Source: Sphingopyxis sp. TUF1 (lineage in GTDB: Bacteria; Pseudomonadota; Alphaproteobacteria; Sphingomonadales; Sphingomonadaceae). Taken from it: a DNA stretch of 64,000 nucleotides. The stretch is from positions 310,001-374,000 of the forward strand of contig NZ_CP144683.1 in NCBI RefSeq assembly GCF_036687315.1, in the 5' to 3' direction. Shown piece after piece: positions 43,926 to 53,228 of this stretch. The notes under the pieces were generated by a model that saw only the letters and a list, made by a program, of their open reading frames with translations, was not told the DNA's origin and did no database searches. Position 1 is the stretch's first letter, and the number at the start of each line of letters is the position of its first letter. The position numbers and the translations under genes are program-made.

Positions 43926-45257
43926 ATGCCGAAGTGCCCTGCGTTCGCTCGCTATCCGCTGGCGCGACGGACAAGCCCCGACAGTCCTGGAAACGCGCGG
44001 GCGAAGGCTGGATCCGGTGCGTGTCTGTACAGCGCCCGGTTTGTCGCGGCCGCGCTTGCCGCCGTGTGGCTTTCTTCGTCGATGGCCGCCGTGGCGCAAG
44101 GCCCGGTTCCCGAACCGGCGTCAGAAGTCGGCACGTGTGCATGGAACTCGCAAATGTCAGTAACGGGCGGCGGTCTCAACCTGCTTTTCATCGATTCCGC
44201 CGCCGCCTATTGGTCGAGCGATATTATGGTTCCGGCGGGAGCCGGCCTTCGTTTGCGCGGCACATTCCCCCATGCGCGTTACATGTCGATCGTCACCTAT
44301 GACGCGCGGCGCCGGACCATCGACCATCTGACCGATGTCGATATTCAGCCCGATGCCGGATCCACGAACCCGTTTATCGCGGGGGCGCGCAGGGACGCGG
44401 CGCAGCGCGGCTTCACGGTGTCAGTGATCCACGACGTCAAGCCGCAAAGAAAGCCGACAGCCAACACTCTTTACGCCCGCCCCACCGGCGCGGGTGCGTC
44501 CGACGAACCCGTGCGCATCACGCTCCGCGTCTATCAGCCGGACGAAGGCGTCGCATGGTCGGATATCGCGCTGCCGGCGATCGAACTCGTCGAGCGCGAC
44601 GGACGCAGCCGGATCATCCAGCCTTGCAGCCAGCGCACGGCGACGCCCGCAGCCGACCGCCTGGAACGCCTTTTCAGCCTGTTCCTTGCGCGAAGGTTCG
44701 CGGACATGCCGCCGCTCACCTGGTCCATTTTCACCCCCGATGGATTGGGCGAGAATATCGACAACGCCTATATCTACACCGCATTTGATCCGAAGCAGGG
44801 AGCGGTTCTGGCATTCGATGGGCGGGCCCCTTCGGCGCCGCGAAGCTTTTCCGGGCAATCGGTGATGGCAAGCGGAGAGCTGCGTTACTGGTCCTTTTGC
44901 TCGAGCCGGATGACCACGGCGGTGATTGACTGCGCTGTCGATGAGTTTGTGCCGCTCGACAACCGCGGCCATTTCCGGATCGTCATGACGCGGCCCGACG
45001 ACCGGCCCGCGAATGCGGTCGCTTCCTGCGGCATTACATGGCTTCCCGCGCCCTCGTCCGGACCCGGCGCGCTGATTTATCGCCACATGCTGCCGGCGCC
45101 AGGTTTCACCCTATCGATCCAGTCGCTCGGCGCCTCGGGCGATCCGCTGCAACTGGGCGATTATTTGCCGCAGGGTCGCTATTACACAAAACAGGCGTTC
45201 GAAGCTTTGGGTTGCCCTGTGGCGCCCGCCTCGCCGCCATTGCCGAGCAAAGGTTGA
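43926..45257 (+). CDS. Exported protein of unknown function, 443 aa
   Basis: The ATG at 43926 has AAAGG upstream. An N-terminal basic stretch precedes an export signal (about 38-58; ARFVAAALAAVWLSSSMAAV). The mature part has no membrane segment. It contains a beta-rich lead LRLRGTFPHARYMSIVTYDA, DVDIQPDAGSTNPFIAGARR, a middle YIYTAFDPKQGAVLAFDGRA and four or more cysteines (YWSFCSSRMTTAVIDCAVDE). Similar RY(M)S...YD...PDAGS.NPF proteins exist in other bacteria as uncharacterised secreted proteins. It follows the export operon by about 180 bases and may be linked to the glycan or independent. Confidence 0.6.
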   Translation: MPKCPAFARYPLARRTSPDSPGNARAKAGSGACLYSARFVAAALAAVWLSSSMAAVAQGPVPEPASEVGTCAWNSQMSVTGGGLNLLFIDSAAAYWSSDIMVPAGAGLRLRGTFPHARYMSIVTYDARRRTIDHLTDVDIQPDAGSTNPFIAGARRDAAQRGFTVSVIHDVKPQRKPTANTLYARPTGAGASDEPVRITLRVYQPDEGVAWSDIALPAIELVERDGRSRIIQPCSQRTATPAADRLERLFSLFLARRFADMPPLTWSIFTPDGLGENIDNAYIYTAFDPKQGAVLAFDGRAPSAPRSFSGQSVMASGELRYWSFCSSRMTTAVIDCAVDEFVPLDNRGHFRIVMTRPDDRPANAVASCGITWLPAPSSGPGALIYRHMLPAPGFTLSIQSLGASGDPLQLGDYLPQGRYYTKQAFEALGCPVAPASPPLPSKG

Positions 45258-45259
45258 TT

Positions 45260-45790
45260 TCAGCCCGAAACTACCTCGTAAATAACCTCCCCTTGCTCAG
45301 ATCCGGCGATCGGATCGGCATATTCGGCATATTCGGTTCTTATGTAGCGCATACCGATCTTTTCCATGGCGCGGCGCGAAGCCTGGTTCACGGCCATCGT
45401 CTGCGCAGTAATCCGCCCATATCCGGCGCGTTCCAACCCCCAGGCGACGAGCGCGCCAGCGCTTTCAGTCGCCAGCCCCTGCCCCCACGCGCTTTTGCAA
45501 AGCCGATAACCGAGCTCCGCCTGCCCGTTGTCGACAGGCCGAAGTGACAGCCATCCCACGAAGGCGCCACTATGGCGGAGACGGATCGACCAGACGTCCG
45601 GCTCGCCACCCCTGAGCATAAGAAACGGAGCCTCTAAGGGGTCGGTGACGGAATGATCCACGGCGCCGCCGTTGAGGTAGCGCATCACGTCGGCGTCGCG
45701 TTCCAGCGCGATGAAATCGTCACGGTCCTCCGGAACAGAAGGCGCAACCACGAGCCGGCGCGTGTAAAGGACGGGCCGGTCACCGCTCAT
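45260..45790 (-). CDS. GNAT-family N-acetyltransferase (RimJ/RimL-like)
   Basis: The 176-residue protein shows TRRLVVAPSVPEDRDDFIAL, AFVGWLSLRPVDNGQAELGY and the acetyl-CoA loop CKSAWGQGLATESAGALVAW (Q/R-x2-G-x-G/A), then NQASRRAMEKIGMRYIRT. It would transfer an acetyl group from acetyl-CoA to an amine on a protein or small molecule. It converges with the previous gene with only two bases between stops. Confidence 0.9.
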   Translation of the reverse strand: MSGDRPVLYTRRLVVAPSVPEDRDDFIALERDADVMRYLNGGAVDHSVTDPLEAPFLMLRGGEPDVWSIRLRHSGAFVGWLSLRPVDNGQAELGYRLCKSAWGQGLATESAGALVAWGLERAGYGRITAQTMAVNQASRRAMEKIGMRYIRTEYAEYADPIAGSEQGEVIYEVVSG

Positions 45791-45920
45791 CGCGCCGGTC
45801 TGCCCACGGATATTTTCTTCATTGCGTTACCATCCACCTGCTTCATCCCCATTCCCGCTGTCATTTGCGGGCCGGGAAAAATGTCCTTCCCGGGCAACCA
45901 GGCCGTGCTGGGGCAACATG

Positions 45921-47462
45921 CTACGCCGCAATGCCTCCGAACCAAAAGCCCATTGCATCGCGCAGCCGCTCGTCATCGAGGCTCCCCGCCCACGCAACGT
46001 AGCCGTCCGGACGTAGCAGGACCGCGTCGGGCGTCGGCACGCGGCCGATCACCGGCAGATCCCACGGTGCATCGCAGAGCGCCGAGACCCGCTGAACGCG
46101 GTCGCTGCCCGGCACCAGGACGGGGTCCGCCCCGCCAGCAAAGGAGAAAAGGACCGGTCGCGCGCGGTGGAGATAATCGTAGATCCGTCGCTTCTCGCCC
46201 CCGACCACAATATCAAGATCGGGAATACGGCGTCCGACCAGCGGATGATCATTTTCAAGGTCATATTTTATCGCGAGGCCAGACCGATCCGCGACAAGAA
46301 ATTTGCGTGGCGCCTCCATTACTGCCAGTTCCGCCATTCTTTCCCCAAGCGCCACGCTGCGCGGATCGCGCCGCTGCAGCGCGACATCGGCCATCGCATT
46401 GCGCAGCACGCGATCGGCGACCGGATGACGTTCGGCCTGATAGGTGTCGAGCAGCGTGTCGGGCGATACGCCCTGCAGGACTTGCGCCAGCTTCCATCCC
46501 AGATTGATCGCATCCTGCACACCCATATTGAGGCCCTGACCGCCCATCGGCGGGTGGATGTGCGCCGCGTCGCCAGCGAGGAGGACGCGGCCTTGCCGAT
46601 AGGCGACGGCCTGTCGGCACCGGTCGTTAAAGCGTGAAATCCAGGTCGCGTCGTGGATTCCGAAGTCGGTGCCGTAGACTTCGACGAGACGCGTTTTCAC
46701 TTCATCCAGCGCAGGTTCGTCGCCGCGATTGAGCGCGCGCTCGACGAGCACGATACGGACCTTGCCGGCTTCGTCCATCTGGCCGAGCGCGTGCGTGCCG
46801 TGAGCGTCGTGCGCGAGACCCCATTTGGGTTCCTCGCGCCATTGGGCCTCGGCAATCAGCCAGCTCTTCGTGGGCTCCCACCCCGCAAACTCGATGCCGG
46901 CCAGCTTGCGCACGGCACTCCGCGCGCCGTCGCATCCGACGAGATATGTCGATCGCAACTGCCTGCCGTCGGCAAGTCTTGTCTCGACCGCCTCCTCGCT
47001 CTGCGAAAAATCGCTCAGCTCGCAGCCGCGATAAAACGGCACCCCCAGCTCGGCAACGCGATCGGCCAGCATCGCCTCGAACCGCTTCTGCGGTAAAGCC
47101 AGGAAATAATTTCGCCGCGTCGGCGTGTCACTCACATCAAGCATTACGTCATGAAAGGGCGCCATCTGGAAACGCTCTCCCTCAGCAACGAAGCGGTCCC
47201 CTAGGCCGCGCTGGTCGAGCACCTCAAGCGTCCGCATGTGGAGGCCGCCCGCGCGCATGCCGATGAGCTCCTGTGTTTCGCGCCGCTCGACGATCGCGGC
47301 ATCAACACCAGCCAGAGCCAGTTCATATGCCAGCATAAGCCCGGTCGGGCCGCCGCCGACGATAGCGACTTGGTATAGCCGGGCGTCCTCATCGGACGAA
47401 CGGATTGGCGCGCCGGTCGAAGTCTTCTGGATCAAAATTTTTCTCCATGGCAAATAAGCCAT
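45921..47462 (-). CDS. FAD-dependent monooxygenase (PheA/TfdB/PobA group)
   Basis: The 513-residue flavoprotein has the dinucleotide-binding GxGxxG in VAIVGGGPTGLMLAYELALA (about 33-50), the DG motif YLVGCDGARSAVRKLAG (about 170-185), the second FAD motif VLLAGDAAHIHPPMGGQGLN (about 295-315) and a C-terminal thioredoxin-like domain with PDGYVAWAG near the end. Such enzymes hydroxylate phenols or polyketide-like aromatics with NAD(P)H. The substrate is unknown, and there are no aromatic catabolic neighbours. It is a single gene whose promoter must lie in the 363 bases upstream. Confidence 0.92.
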   Translation of the reverse strand: MAYLPWRKILIQKTSTGAPIRSSDEDARLYQVAIVGGGPTGLMLAYELALAGVDAAIVERRETQELIGMRAGGLHMRTLEVLDQRGLGDRFVAEGERFQMAPFHDVMLDVSDTPTRRNYFLALPQKRFEAMLADRVAELGVPFYRGCELSDFSQSEEAVETRLADGRQLRSTYLVGCDGARSAVRKLAGIEFAGWEPTKSWLIAEAQWREEPKWGLAHDAHGTHALGQMDEAGKVRIVLVERALNRGDEPALDEVKTRLVEVYGTDFGIHDATWISRFNDRCRQAVAYRQGRVLLAGDAAHIHPPMGGQGLNMGVQDAINLGWKLAQVLQGVSPDTLLDTYQAERHPVADRVLRNAMADVALQRRDPRSVALGERMAELAVMEAPRKFLVADRSGLAIKYDLENDHPLVGRRIPDLDIVVGGEKRRIYDYLHRARPVLFSFAGGADPVLVPGSDRVQRVSALCDAPWDLPVIGRVPTPDAVLLRPDGYVAWAGSLDDERLRDAMGFWFGGIAA

Positions 47463-47825
47463 TGAAAAATATCACGAAGTTTTTTCTCGCCAATCCTTGA
47501 ATTCAACTCTTTCGCGGCCATTTAGGTACCGAGAGAGACGTGCATCTTTCCGCACGCTCGGTGAGCTTCGCGCATCGCCTCTCAACCTTCTGTCTTCCCA
47601 TGCAAAATCGTTGCGCGGATGCCTTCAGCTTTTGGCGGAAGCGCGGCCCCGTTTGCGTCGCCGAGCGACGTATTTCGCGATGGCCGAACGACGCCAGGAA
47701 ATTTTCCTGCTGCTGGCGGGTAACCAGACCCGACCGATTCGCCGTCGTATATCATCGTCCGGTGGATCGCCCCGATCTCATCGGATTGGGATAGCAAGGC
47801 AACGCACAAACCGACGCGACCTATA
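47463..47825. other. 363-base gap without a convincing gene
   Basis: Two short open frames (47497-47853 plus, 47582-47863 minus) lack a good ribosome site, a plausible amino-acid composition and any recognisable motif. The stretch next to 47462 is AT-rich and probably carries the monooxygenase promoter. Confidence 0.5.
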
Positions 47826-48350
47826 TCACTTTGGCCGGACTGCAGTATATTGAACGACAGCAATGCGCCATGTGCCCGCCGCGCGGCGCAGCGTATATGT
47901 TACTCTGAGCCGCCGCTCTCCAGTGGCCCCCTTCAACACCAGCGATGCGATAATTGTGCAGCCGGCATCCAAAGCGCGTTGCGTGTCGACCTCGAGCGCT
48001 ATGTCTTGGCGCGATGCGTTTGGATCGCTGTAAAATCCCAGTACAGCCGAACGGTCGTCCAGCGCGCCGAGCGGCGAAATCTCCACATAGTCAGGATCCA
48101 TCAAACGCGCCATTCGACTCGTGTCGAGACGGTTTTGCGCTTCGACATAGTCCTCGACGACGCGAGCCGCTTCAGCGGCGCATTCAGTTGTTGGCGGCAA
48201 ATGCTCCGGAGCGGTCGGGGACGTGCCCGCGGCGGCGACGGGCAGCGCCAGAGCTCCCAATGCCAGAAACAGGCCTTGGCCCCAGCCCCGCGAGTATCGA
48301 ATCCTGTCGGCACACAAATGTGTCTTTGGAGCATTCAAGGGCGCAGTCAC
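47826..48350 (-). CDS. Exported NTF2/SnoaL-fold (DUF4440-like) protein
   Basis: The GTG at 48350 follows TTAGGAG and gives a normal signal peptide (LFLALGALALPVAAAG); the longer frame to 48455 has no support. The mature part of about 125 residues has the NTF2-like cone pattern: AARVVEDYVEAQNRLDTSRM then ARLMDPDYVEISPLG, DRSAVLGFY, LRVTYTLRRAAGTWRIAVVQ. These are binding or enzyme scaffolds; no catalytic residues can be named. It is a single gene, with the nag-type kinase gene on the other side, divergent. Confidence 0.7.
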   Translation of the reverse strand: MTAPLNAPKTHLCADRIRYSRGWGQGLFLALGALALPVAAAGTSPTAPEHLPPTTECAAEAARVVEDYVEAQNRLDTSRMARLMDPDYVEISPLGALDDRSAVLGFYSDPNASRQDIALEVDTQRALDAGCTIIASLVLKGATGERRLRVTYTLRRAAGTWRIAVVQYTAVRPK

Positions 48351-48599
48351 GATGAAATGTCTCCTAAAAAAGACGCTGGCTACGCACCTATTGTACTTCT
48401 GCTGAAGTACTATAGTCGCCGAACGATCAATTGATCCTGCCCAACGGCCCGGCAAAACCTCTCCTGTTCGGGCGCGGCCTCAATGGAGCGCATATCGGCG
48501 CGAGGCAGCGGCCTGCGAAGGTCGCACCTCCAAACGACTTGGGCGATAAGGCAAATCCGCAAAGCGCCATTTGGTGCTGGACATTCAAACAGGCTGCAA

Positions 48600-48618
48600 A
48601 TACCAATAAGATACCAAT
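48600..48618. promoter_or_regulatory. ATACCA direct repeat, putative GntR (NagR-type) site A, in the 48351-48687 gap
   Basis: ATACCAAT at 48600 is repeated at 48611, an 11-bp period (one helical turn). It lies about 70 bases before the kinase ATG. The remainder of this 337-base gap contains nothing else I can name. Confidence 0.55.
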
Positions 48619-48687
48619 TATTGCAAGACGACGACGGCGATTCCATCCAAAGGGTCGCCCGGCTATGCCCAAGCAAAGGACGGCCCT

Positions 48688-49566
48688 ATGACATTCTACC
48701 TTGGCGTGGACGCCGGCGGAACGGCGAGCAAGTCGAGGCTGGTCGACCAAGATGGCCGCGTTTTGGGGTCCGGCAAGGCCGGACCGGCGAATGCACGCGT
48801 CGGGCTCGACAAGCTGCACGACACGCTGCTCGACGTCTGTTTTCAAGCGCTTCGCGAAGGCGGCGTCGATGAAAGCCTTTACGGCACGGTGCGCGTCGGC
48901 ATGGGCATTGCGGGCATCAACCGTATGGGGATGAAGCAGCAGCTCCAGCTGCTCGAATTTCCCTTCGCCCATGTCCAGCTCACAAGCGATTCGATGATCG
49001 CCAATCTGGGGGCCCATCGCGGCGCCGACGGCGCCATCCTGATCATCGGCACCGGCAGCGTCGGCCTCGTCAAGCGCGGCGAGGACAGTTTCAGCATCGG
49101 CGGCTATGGATTTCCCATTTCGGACGAGGGGAGCGGCGCGGCCTTGGGGCTCAGCGCGATCCGCCATGCGCTTCGCGCACTCGACGGGCGGACGCGCCCG
49201 ACGCCGCTCAGCCAGGCGGTAACCCAGCAATTCGACCATGCCATCCCCAAGGTCATCGCGTGGATGGACGATGCAGCCCCGGGCGATTACGCCAGCTTCG
49301 CCCCGCTCGTGATGGATTATGCCGAAACCGGAGACGAAATTGCGCTGTCGATCGTTCGCGATGCGGCGCAGCATGTCGAACGCTTCATCGAGACGATCCT
49401 TGCCAAGGGCGCAACGCGCTGCGTGCTGATGGGGGGACTTGCCGAACGCATCAAGCCGTGGCTGCGCGCGCGCATCGTCGAAAAGCTCGATGAGCCGCTG
49501 GGCGATGCGCTCGACGGGGCGCTCCTCTTTGCAGGCTTGCCGATCGCGACCTCCGCGCGCGGCTGA
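48688..49566 (+). CDS. BadF/BadG/BcrA/BcrD-type sugar kinase (N-acetylglucosamine/N-acetylmuramate kinase)
   Basis: The 292-residue ASKHA-fold kinase has the phosphate-1 loop YLGVDAGGTASKSRLVDQDG, GMGIAGINR, the phosphate-2/adenosine motifs GAILIIGTGSVGL and GFPISDEGSGAALGLSAIRH, and VLMGGLAERIKPWL near the end. It is in the eukaryotic-type NAGK/MurK group that phosphorylates GlcNAc and in some cases MurNAc at O6. NagA, NagB-II and MurQ beside it need exactly these 6-phosphates, so it is probably the entry kinase of the pathway. The ATG follows AAAGGACG. Confidence 0.88.
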   Translation: MTFYLGVDAGGTASKSRLVDQDGRVLGSGKAGPANARVGLDKLHDTLLDVCFQALREGGVDESLYGTVRVGMGIAGINRMGMKQQLQLLEFPFAHVQLTSDSMIANLGAHRGADGAILIIGTGSVGLVKRGEDSFSIGGYGFPISDEGSGAALGLSAIRHALRALDGRTRPTPLSQAVTQQFDHAIPKVIAWMDDAAPGDYASFAPLVMDYAETGDEIALSIVRDAAQHVERFIETILAKGATRCVLMGGLAERIKPWLRARIVEKLDEPLGDALDGALLFAGLPIATSARG

Positions 49567-49583
49567 TACCAAAACAGAGAGGA

Positions 49584-50723
49584 CTAATCCGCCGCGCCGC
49601 CGATCCAGCAGCGCAGCGGCGCAAGGTCGCGGTCGAGCAGCACCAGGTCGGCGCGCAGCCCCGGAGAGATACGCCCGCGCTGCGCCTCCAGCCCGAGGAA
49701 TTCGGCCGGGGTCGCGCTCGCCATTCGTGAGGCGTCGGCAAGGTCGAGCTGCATCAGCGCGACCGCGCCGCGCACCGCCGCCGCCATGTCGAGCGCCGAC
49801 CCTGCCAACGTTCCGTTGGCTGCGCGCAGAGCGCCGTCCTGCTCGCGGATCAGCGTCGATCCGAGCATGAAATTGTCGCGGCGAGTACCCACGGTTGCCA
49901 TCGCATCGGTCACAAGCATCAGTTCGCCCGCGCCCTTCGCGCGAAAAGCGGCGCGGAGCGACGCCGGATGGACGTGGTGCCCGTCGACGATCAGCCCGCA
50001 GACAAGATCGCTCGCGAGCGCCGCGCCGACGACGCCGGGGGCGCGGCTGTCGAGTCCCGTCATCGCGTTGAACAAATGGGTCACGCCGCGCATCCCCTCG
50101 TCGCGCGCGCGCATCATTTCGTCATAGCTCGCGAGCGTATGCCCCGCCGCGACGATGACGCCCGCATCGACGAGGCGGCGGATCAGCCCCGCGGGTGCCA
50201 GCTCGGGCGCCAGCGTGACGAGCGTGCGTCCGCCGCGGAGCGACGACAGCAAAATTACCGCCGCTTCGTCGAGCCGACGGAACTTGGTCGCGTCGTGGAT
50301 GCCGCGCTTGCCCTCGTTGAGAAACGGTCCCTCGACATGAATTCCCGCAACGCCCGGAACTCCCACGGCGATTGCCACCTCGACCGCCGCGATCCCGCGC
50401 TCGATGATGGCTATGTCGTCGCTGATCAGCGTGGGGAGCAACGTGGTCGTCCCGAACCGGCGGTGGGCGGCCGCGATCGTCGCTATCGCCTCGACCGTTG
50501 GCGCATCGTTGAACAACACCCCGCCGCCGCCATTGACCTGGGTGTCGATAAAGCCGGGGAGCAGCTCACCCTCAGAATAGCGTTCGACGTCCATGTCGCC
50601 GGGGAGCGCCTCGACCGGCAGCACCGCCTCGATTGCCGCGTCGCGCACGACAACGGCATGATCGCGCCGCCACCCGTCGGCGGCGAGGATCCGCGGCGCG
50701 GCGATGGCGAAGCGCGCGCTCAT
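49584..50723 (-). CDS. nagA: N-acetylglucosamine-6-phosphate deacetylase
   Basis: The 379-residue amidohydrolase-fold enzyme removes acetate from GlcNAc-6-phosphate. Visible are LLPGFIDTQVNGGGGVLFND (Q-x-N replacing H-x-H, as in enteric NagA), metal Glu in GIHVEGPFLNEGKRGIHD, His in IVAAGHTLASYDEM and THLFNAMTGLDSRAPG, HHVHP and the catalytic Asp in LMLVTDAMATVG. Its ATG overlaps the stop of the SIS-deaminase gene (ATGA at 50720-50723). It converges with the kinase gene. Confidence 0.96.
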   Translation of the reverse strand: MSARFAIAAPRILAADGWRRDHAVVVRDAAIEAVLPVEALPGDMDVERYSEGELLPGFIDTQVNGGGGVLFNDAPTVEAIATIAAAHRRFGTTTLLPTLISDDIAIIERGIAAVEVAIAVGVPGVAGIHVEGPFLNEGKRGIHDATKFRRLDEAAVILLSSLRGGRTLVTLAPELAPAGLIRRLVDAGVIVAAGHTLASYDEMMRARDEGMRGVTHLFNAMTGLDSRAPGVVGAALASDLVCGLIVDGHHVHPASLRAAFRAKGAGELMLVTDAMATVGTRRDNFMLGSTLIREQDGALRAANGTLAGSALDMAAAVRGAVALMQLDLADASRMASATPAEFLGLEAQRGRISPGLRADLVLLDRDLAPLRCWIGGAAD

Positions 50724-51745
50724 CGCGTCTTCGTCACCTTCGCAAGGCTCGGCGGGCGGTCGGGATCGAGCCCGCGCAACAGCGACAGGCGGTTAGCGAA
50801 ACGATAGAAAGACTGAATCATCGCAATCGGTGCGGTGACGGGATGTAGCCCGGCGACGACGGGTAGCGCATGAGTCGATGCAAAGCCTTCGCCGGCGACG
50901 GCAATGTCGGCCCCGCGCGCAGCAAAATCGGCAAGCAACGCGTCGGCGCCCGCACGCGCTTCGTCGAGCGGCGGAAAAACGAGCAGCGGAAAACCCGGCC
51001 CGACGAGCGCCATCGGCCCGTGCGCGACTTCGGCGAGGCTGAACGCTTCGCCATGGATCGCACAGCATTCCTTGAACTTGAGCGCCGCCTCGGCCGCAAC
51101 GCCGAGCGTGAGCCCGCGCCCGAGCACGAAGAGGTTTCGCGCCGACACAAAAGCCTGCGGTATCTCCCACTCGGCCTGCCACGCCGCTTCGAGGTCGTGG
51201 GGAAGCCGTTCGAGCGCGGCGAGCAGGTCGCGCTGATTCGCCCAGGCAGCGACGAGATCGACGAGCGCGGCCAGCGTCGCGATGTAGCTTTTCGTTGCGG
51301 CCACGCTGGTTTCGGGGCCGGCGTGGAGCGGGACGACCGCATCGACCGCGGCCGCAAGCGGAGAGGCGGCGTCGTTGACGAGTGCGACGGTAAGGGCGCC
51401 CGCGCGCCGGGCGGCCTCGGCGGAGAGAAGAAGGTCGGGACTGCGGCCCGACTGCGAGATGAGCAACAGCACCTGTCCCGCCAACCCCCGCATCGGCGTC
51501 TGGTAAAGCGAGGCGAGCGACGGCGCATAAGAGGCAACGGGGATGCCGAGCCGCGTTTCGATCAAATATTTGGCAAAGGTCGCTGCATGATCCGAACTTC
51601 CGCGCGCGCAGGTGAGCAACAGCGAGGGCTTGCGCGCCGCAAGCGTGCGGGCAAGCCCCGCCATCGCCTCGCGGTTTTCCGCGCGCTGGCGGCGCACCGC
51701 CGCTCCCGCTTCGGCGGCTTCGCGGAACATCAATGTGTTCTGCAC
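50720..51745 (-). CDS. Glucosamine-6-phosphate deaminase, SIS-type (NagB-II)
   Basis: The 341-residue protein has two SIS domains like the isomerase half of GlmS without the glutaminase domain: LLTCARGSSDHAATFAKYLI, VLLLISQSGRSPDLL, GPETSVAATKSYIATLAAL, FVLGRGLTLGVAAEAALKFK and HGEAFSLAEVAHGPMALVG. Such NagB-II proteins deaminate and isomerise glucosamine-6-phosphate to fructose-6-phosphate. The gene leads nagA with a four-base overlap. Operator-like repeats lie 29 bases before its ATG. Confidence 0.92.
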   Translation of the reverse strand: MQNTLMFREAAEAGAAVRRQRAENREAMAGLARTLAARKPSLLLTCARGSSDHAATFAKYLIETRLGIPVASYAPSLASLYQTPMRGLAGQVLLLISQSGRSPDLLLSAEAARRAGALTVALVNDAASPLAAAVDAVVPLHAGPETSVAATKSYIATLAALVDLVAAWANQRDLLAALERLPHDLEAAWQAEWEIPQAFVSARNLFVLGRGLTLGVAAEAALKFKECCAIHGEAFSLAEVAHGPMALVGPGFPLLVFPPLDEARAGADALLADFAARGADIAVAGEGFASTHALPVVAGLHPVTAPIAMIQSFYRFANRLSLLRGLDPDRPPSLAKVTKTR

Positions 51746-51773
51746 GTCGGCAATGTCGGCTTGGCGCGATTCA

Positions 51774-51797
51774 TAATACCTTTATAATACCAATTTA
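51774..51797. promoter_or_regulatory. TAATACC direct repeat, putative NagR-type site B
   Basis: TAATACC at 51774 and 51785 (11-bp period) followed by TTACC at 51793-51797. It sits in the 82-base divergent gap between the deaminase and the D-lactate dehydrogenase-like gene, so it can control both. Confidence 0.6.
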
Positions 51798-51827
51798 CCG
51801 CGTCCTGCAAGGCTGCTATACAGGGTC

Positions 51828-53228
51828 ATGATCGACGCCAGCCCTATTGCCGAGCGTTTCGGACCGCGGCTTCTGACCCGCCCGGCGGCGCTCGCCGCCT
51901 ATGCGCAGAGCGAGGGGCATCATCGATATCCGCCGCCCGCGCTCGCCGCACAGCCCGAAAGCATCGAAGAGGTGCAGGAACTCGTCCGCTTTGCCGGAAC
52001 CCATGGCCTTTCGGTCATCGGCTATGGCGCGGGAACCTCGCTCGAAGGCAATGCAGCGCCGGTGGGGGCGAATTGCCTGATCGTCGATTTCGCGCGCATG
52101 AACCGGATTGTCGCGGTGCATCCCGAAGACCTGCTGTGCGTCGTCGAACCCGGCGTGACGCGCGAGCAGCTCAACACCGACCTTCGCGCGACGGGGCTGT
52201 TCTTCCCGGTCGATCCCGGCGCGAACGCGTCGATCGGCGGGATGATCTCGACCCGCGCCTCGGGGACGACGACCGTCCGCTATGGCAGCGTGCGCGACAA
52301 TGTCCTGGCGCTGAAGGTCGTCGGCGCCGACGGCGAGCTGATTACTACCGGGAGTCATGCGCGCAAATCGGCCGCAGGCTACGACCTTACGCACCTGTTC
52401 ACGGGGGCCGAGGGCACGCTTGGCCTCGTTGTCGAAGCAAGCCTCCGGCTCCACGGTCAGCCCGAGCATATTGTCGCCGCCACCTGGGATTTCGAGAGCG
52501 TCCGCGGCGCGGTCGATACGGTGATCGCAACGATCCAGTCGGGCATCCCGATCGCGCGGATGGAATTGCTCGACGAGGTCGCGATCCGCGCGTGCAACGC
52601 GCAAAGCGCGCTCGGCCTCGTCGAACGGCCGACCCTGTTCCTCGAATTTCACGGGTCCGAAACCGGGGTGCGCGACCAGCTCGACCTCGTGCGCGCCATC
52701 GGATCTTCGTGCGGCGGCGGAACGCTCGATTTCGCATCGGACTCCGACAGCCGCAACCGGCTGTGGCGCGCGCGCCACCAGATGTTGTGGGCGACACGCG
52801 CGATGGTCGCAGGCGGCATGACCTGGACAACCGACGTTTGCGTCCCGATTTCGCGTCTCGCCGATGCAATCGGGCGCACAAAGACCGCTATTAAGGACGC
52901 GCGTTTGTTTGCGCCTGTCCTCGGCCATGTCGGCGACGGCAATTTCCACGTCATCTTTGCCCTGCATCCCGACGATACCGAAAGCTGGGACAAGGCGCGG
53001 CGCGTCAATGCGGCGATGGTCGCCCACGCGCTTTCGGTCGGGGGCACCTGCACCGGCGAACATGGCATCGGGCTTGGCAAGCGTGAGGCGCTGCTCCGCG
53101 AACATGGCGAGCCGGCAATTGCGGCGATGCGGCGTATCAAACAGGCGCTCGACCCGCATGGCCTGTTCAATCCCGGGAAAATCTTCCTCGACGACGCGGC
53201 GATCGCCGGCACGCCCAGTCTAAGGTAG
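51828..53228 (+). CDS. FAD-linked oxidase, probable D-lactate dehydrogenase (GlcD/DLD family)
   Basis: The 466-residue flavoprotein has a PCMH-type FAD-binding domain (about 35-215; SVIGYGAGTSLEGNAAPVGA, VVEPGVTREQLN, FPVDPGANASIGGMIST) and the C-terminal FAD-oxidase domain with VLGHVGDGNFHVIFAL and CTGEHGIGLGKREALL. D-lactate and glycolate oxidases share this fold. MurQ nearby releases D-lactate from MurNAc-6-phosphate, so oxidation of that D-lactate to pyruvate is the most economical role. It overlaps the convergent GntR gene by nine bases. Confidence 0.9.
   Translation: MIDASPIAERFGPRLLTRPAALAAYAQSEGHHRYPPPALAAQPESIEEVQELVRFAGTHGLSVIGYGAGTSLEGNAAPVGANCLIVDFARMNRIVAVHPEDLLCVVEPGVTREQLNTDLRATGLFFPVDPGANASIGGMISTRASGTTTVRYGSVRDNVLALKVVGADGELITTGSHARKSAAGYDLTHLFTGAEGTLGLVVEASLRLHGQPEHIVAATWDFESVRGAVDTVIATIQSGIPIARMELLDEVAIRACNAQSALGLVERPTLFLEFHGSETGVRDQLDLVRAIGSSCGGGTLDFASDSDSRNRLWRARHQMLWATRAMVAGGMTWTTDVCVPISRLADAIGRTKTAIKDARLFAPVLGHVGDGNFHVIFALHPDDTESWDKARRVNAAMVAHALSVGGTCTGEHGIGLGKREALLREHGEPAIAAMRRIKQALDPHGLFNPGKIFLDDAAIAGTPSLR

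Noticed and set aside
47497..47863. Overlapping open frames on both strands in the 47.5-47.9 kb gap
   Set aside because: No ribosome site, no motif, and Arg-rich composition; treated as non-coding.
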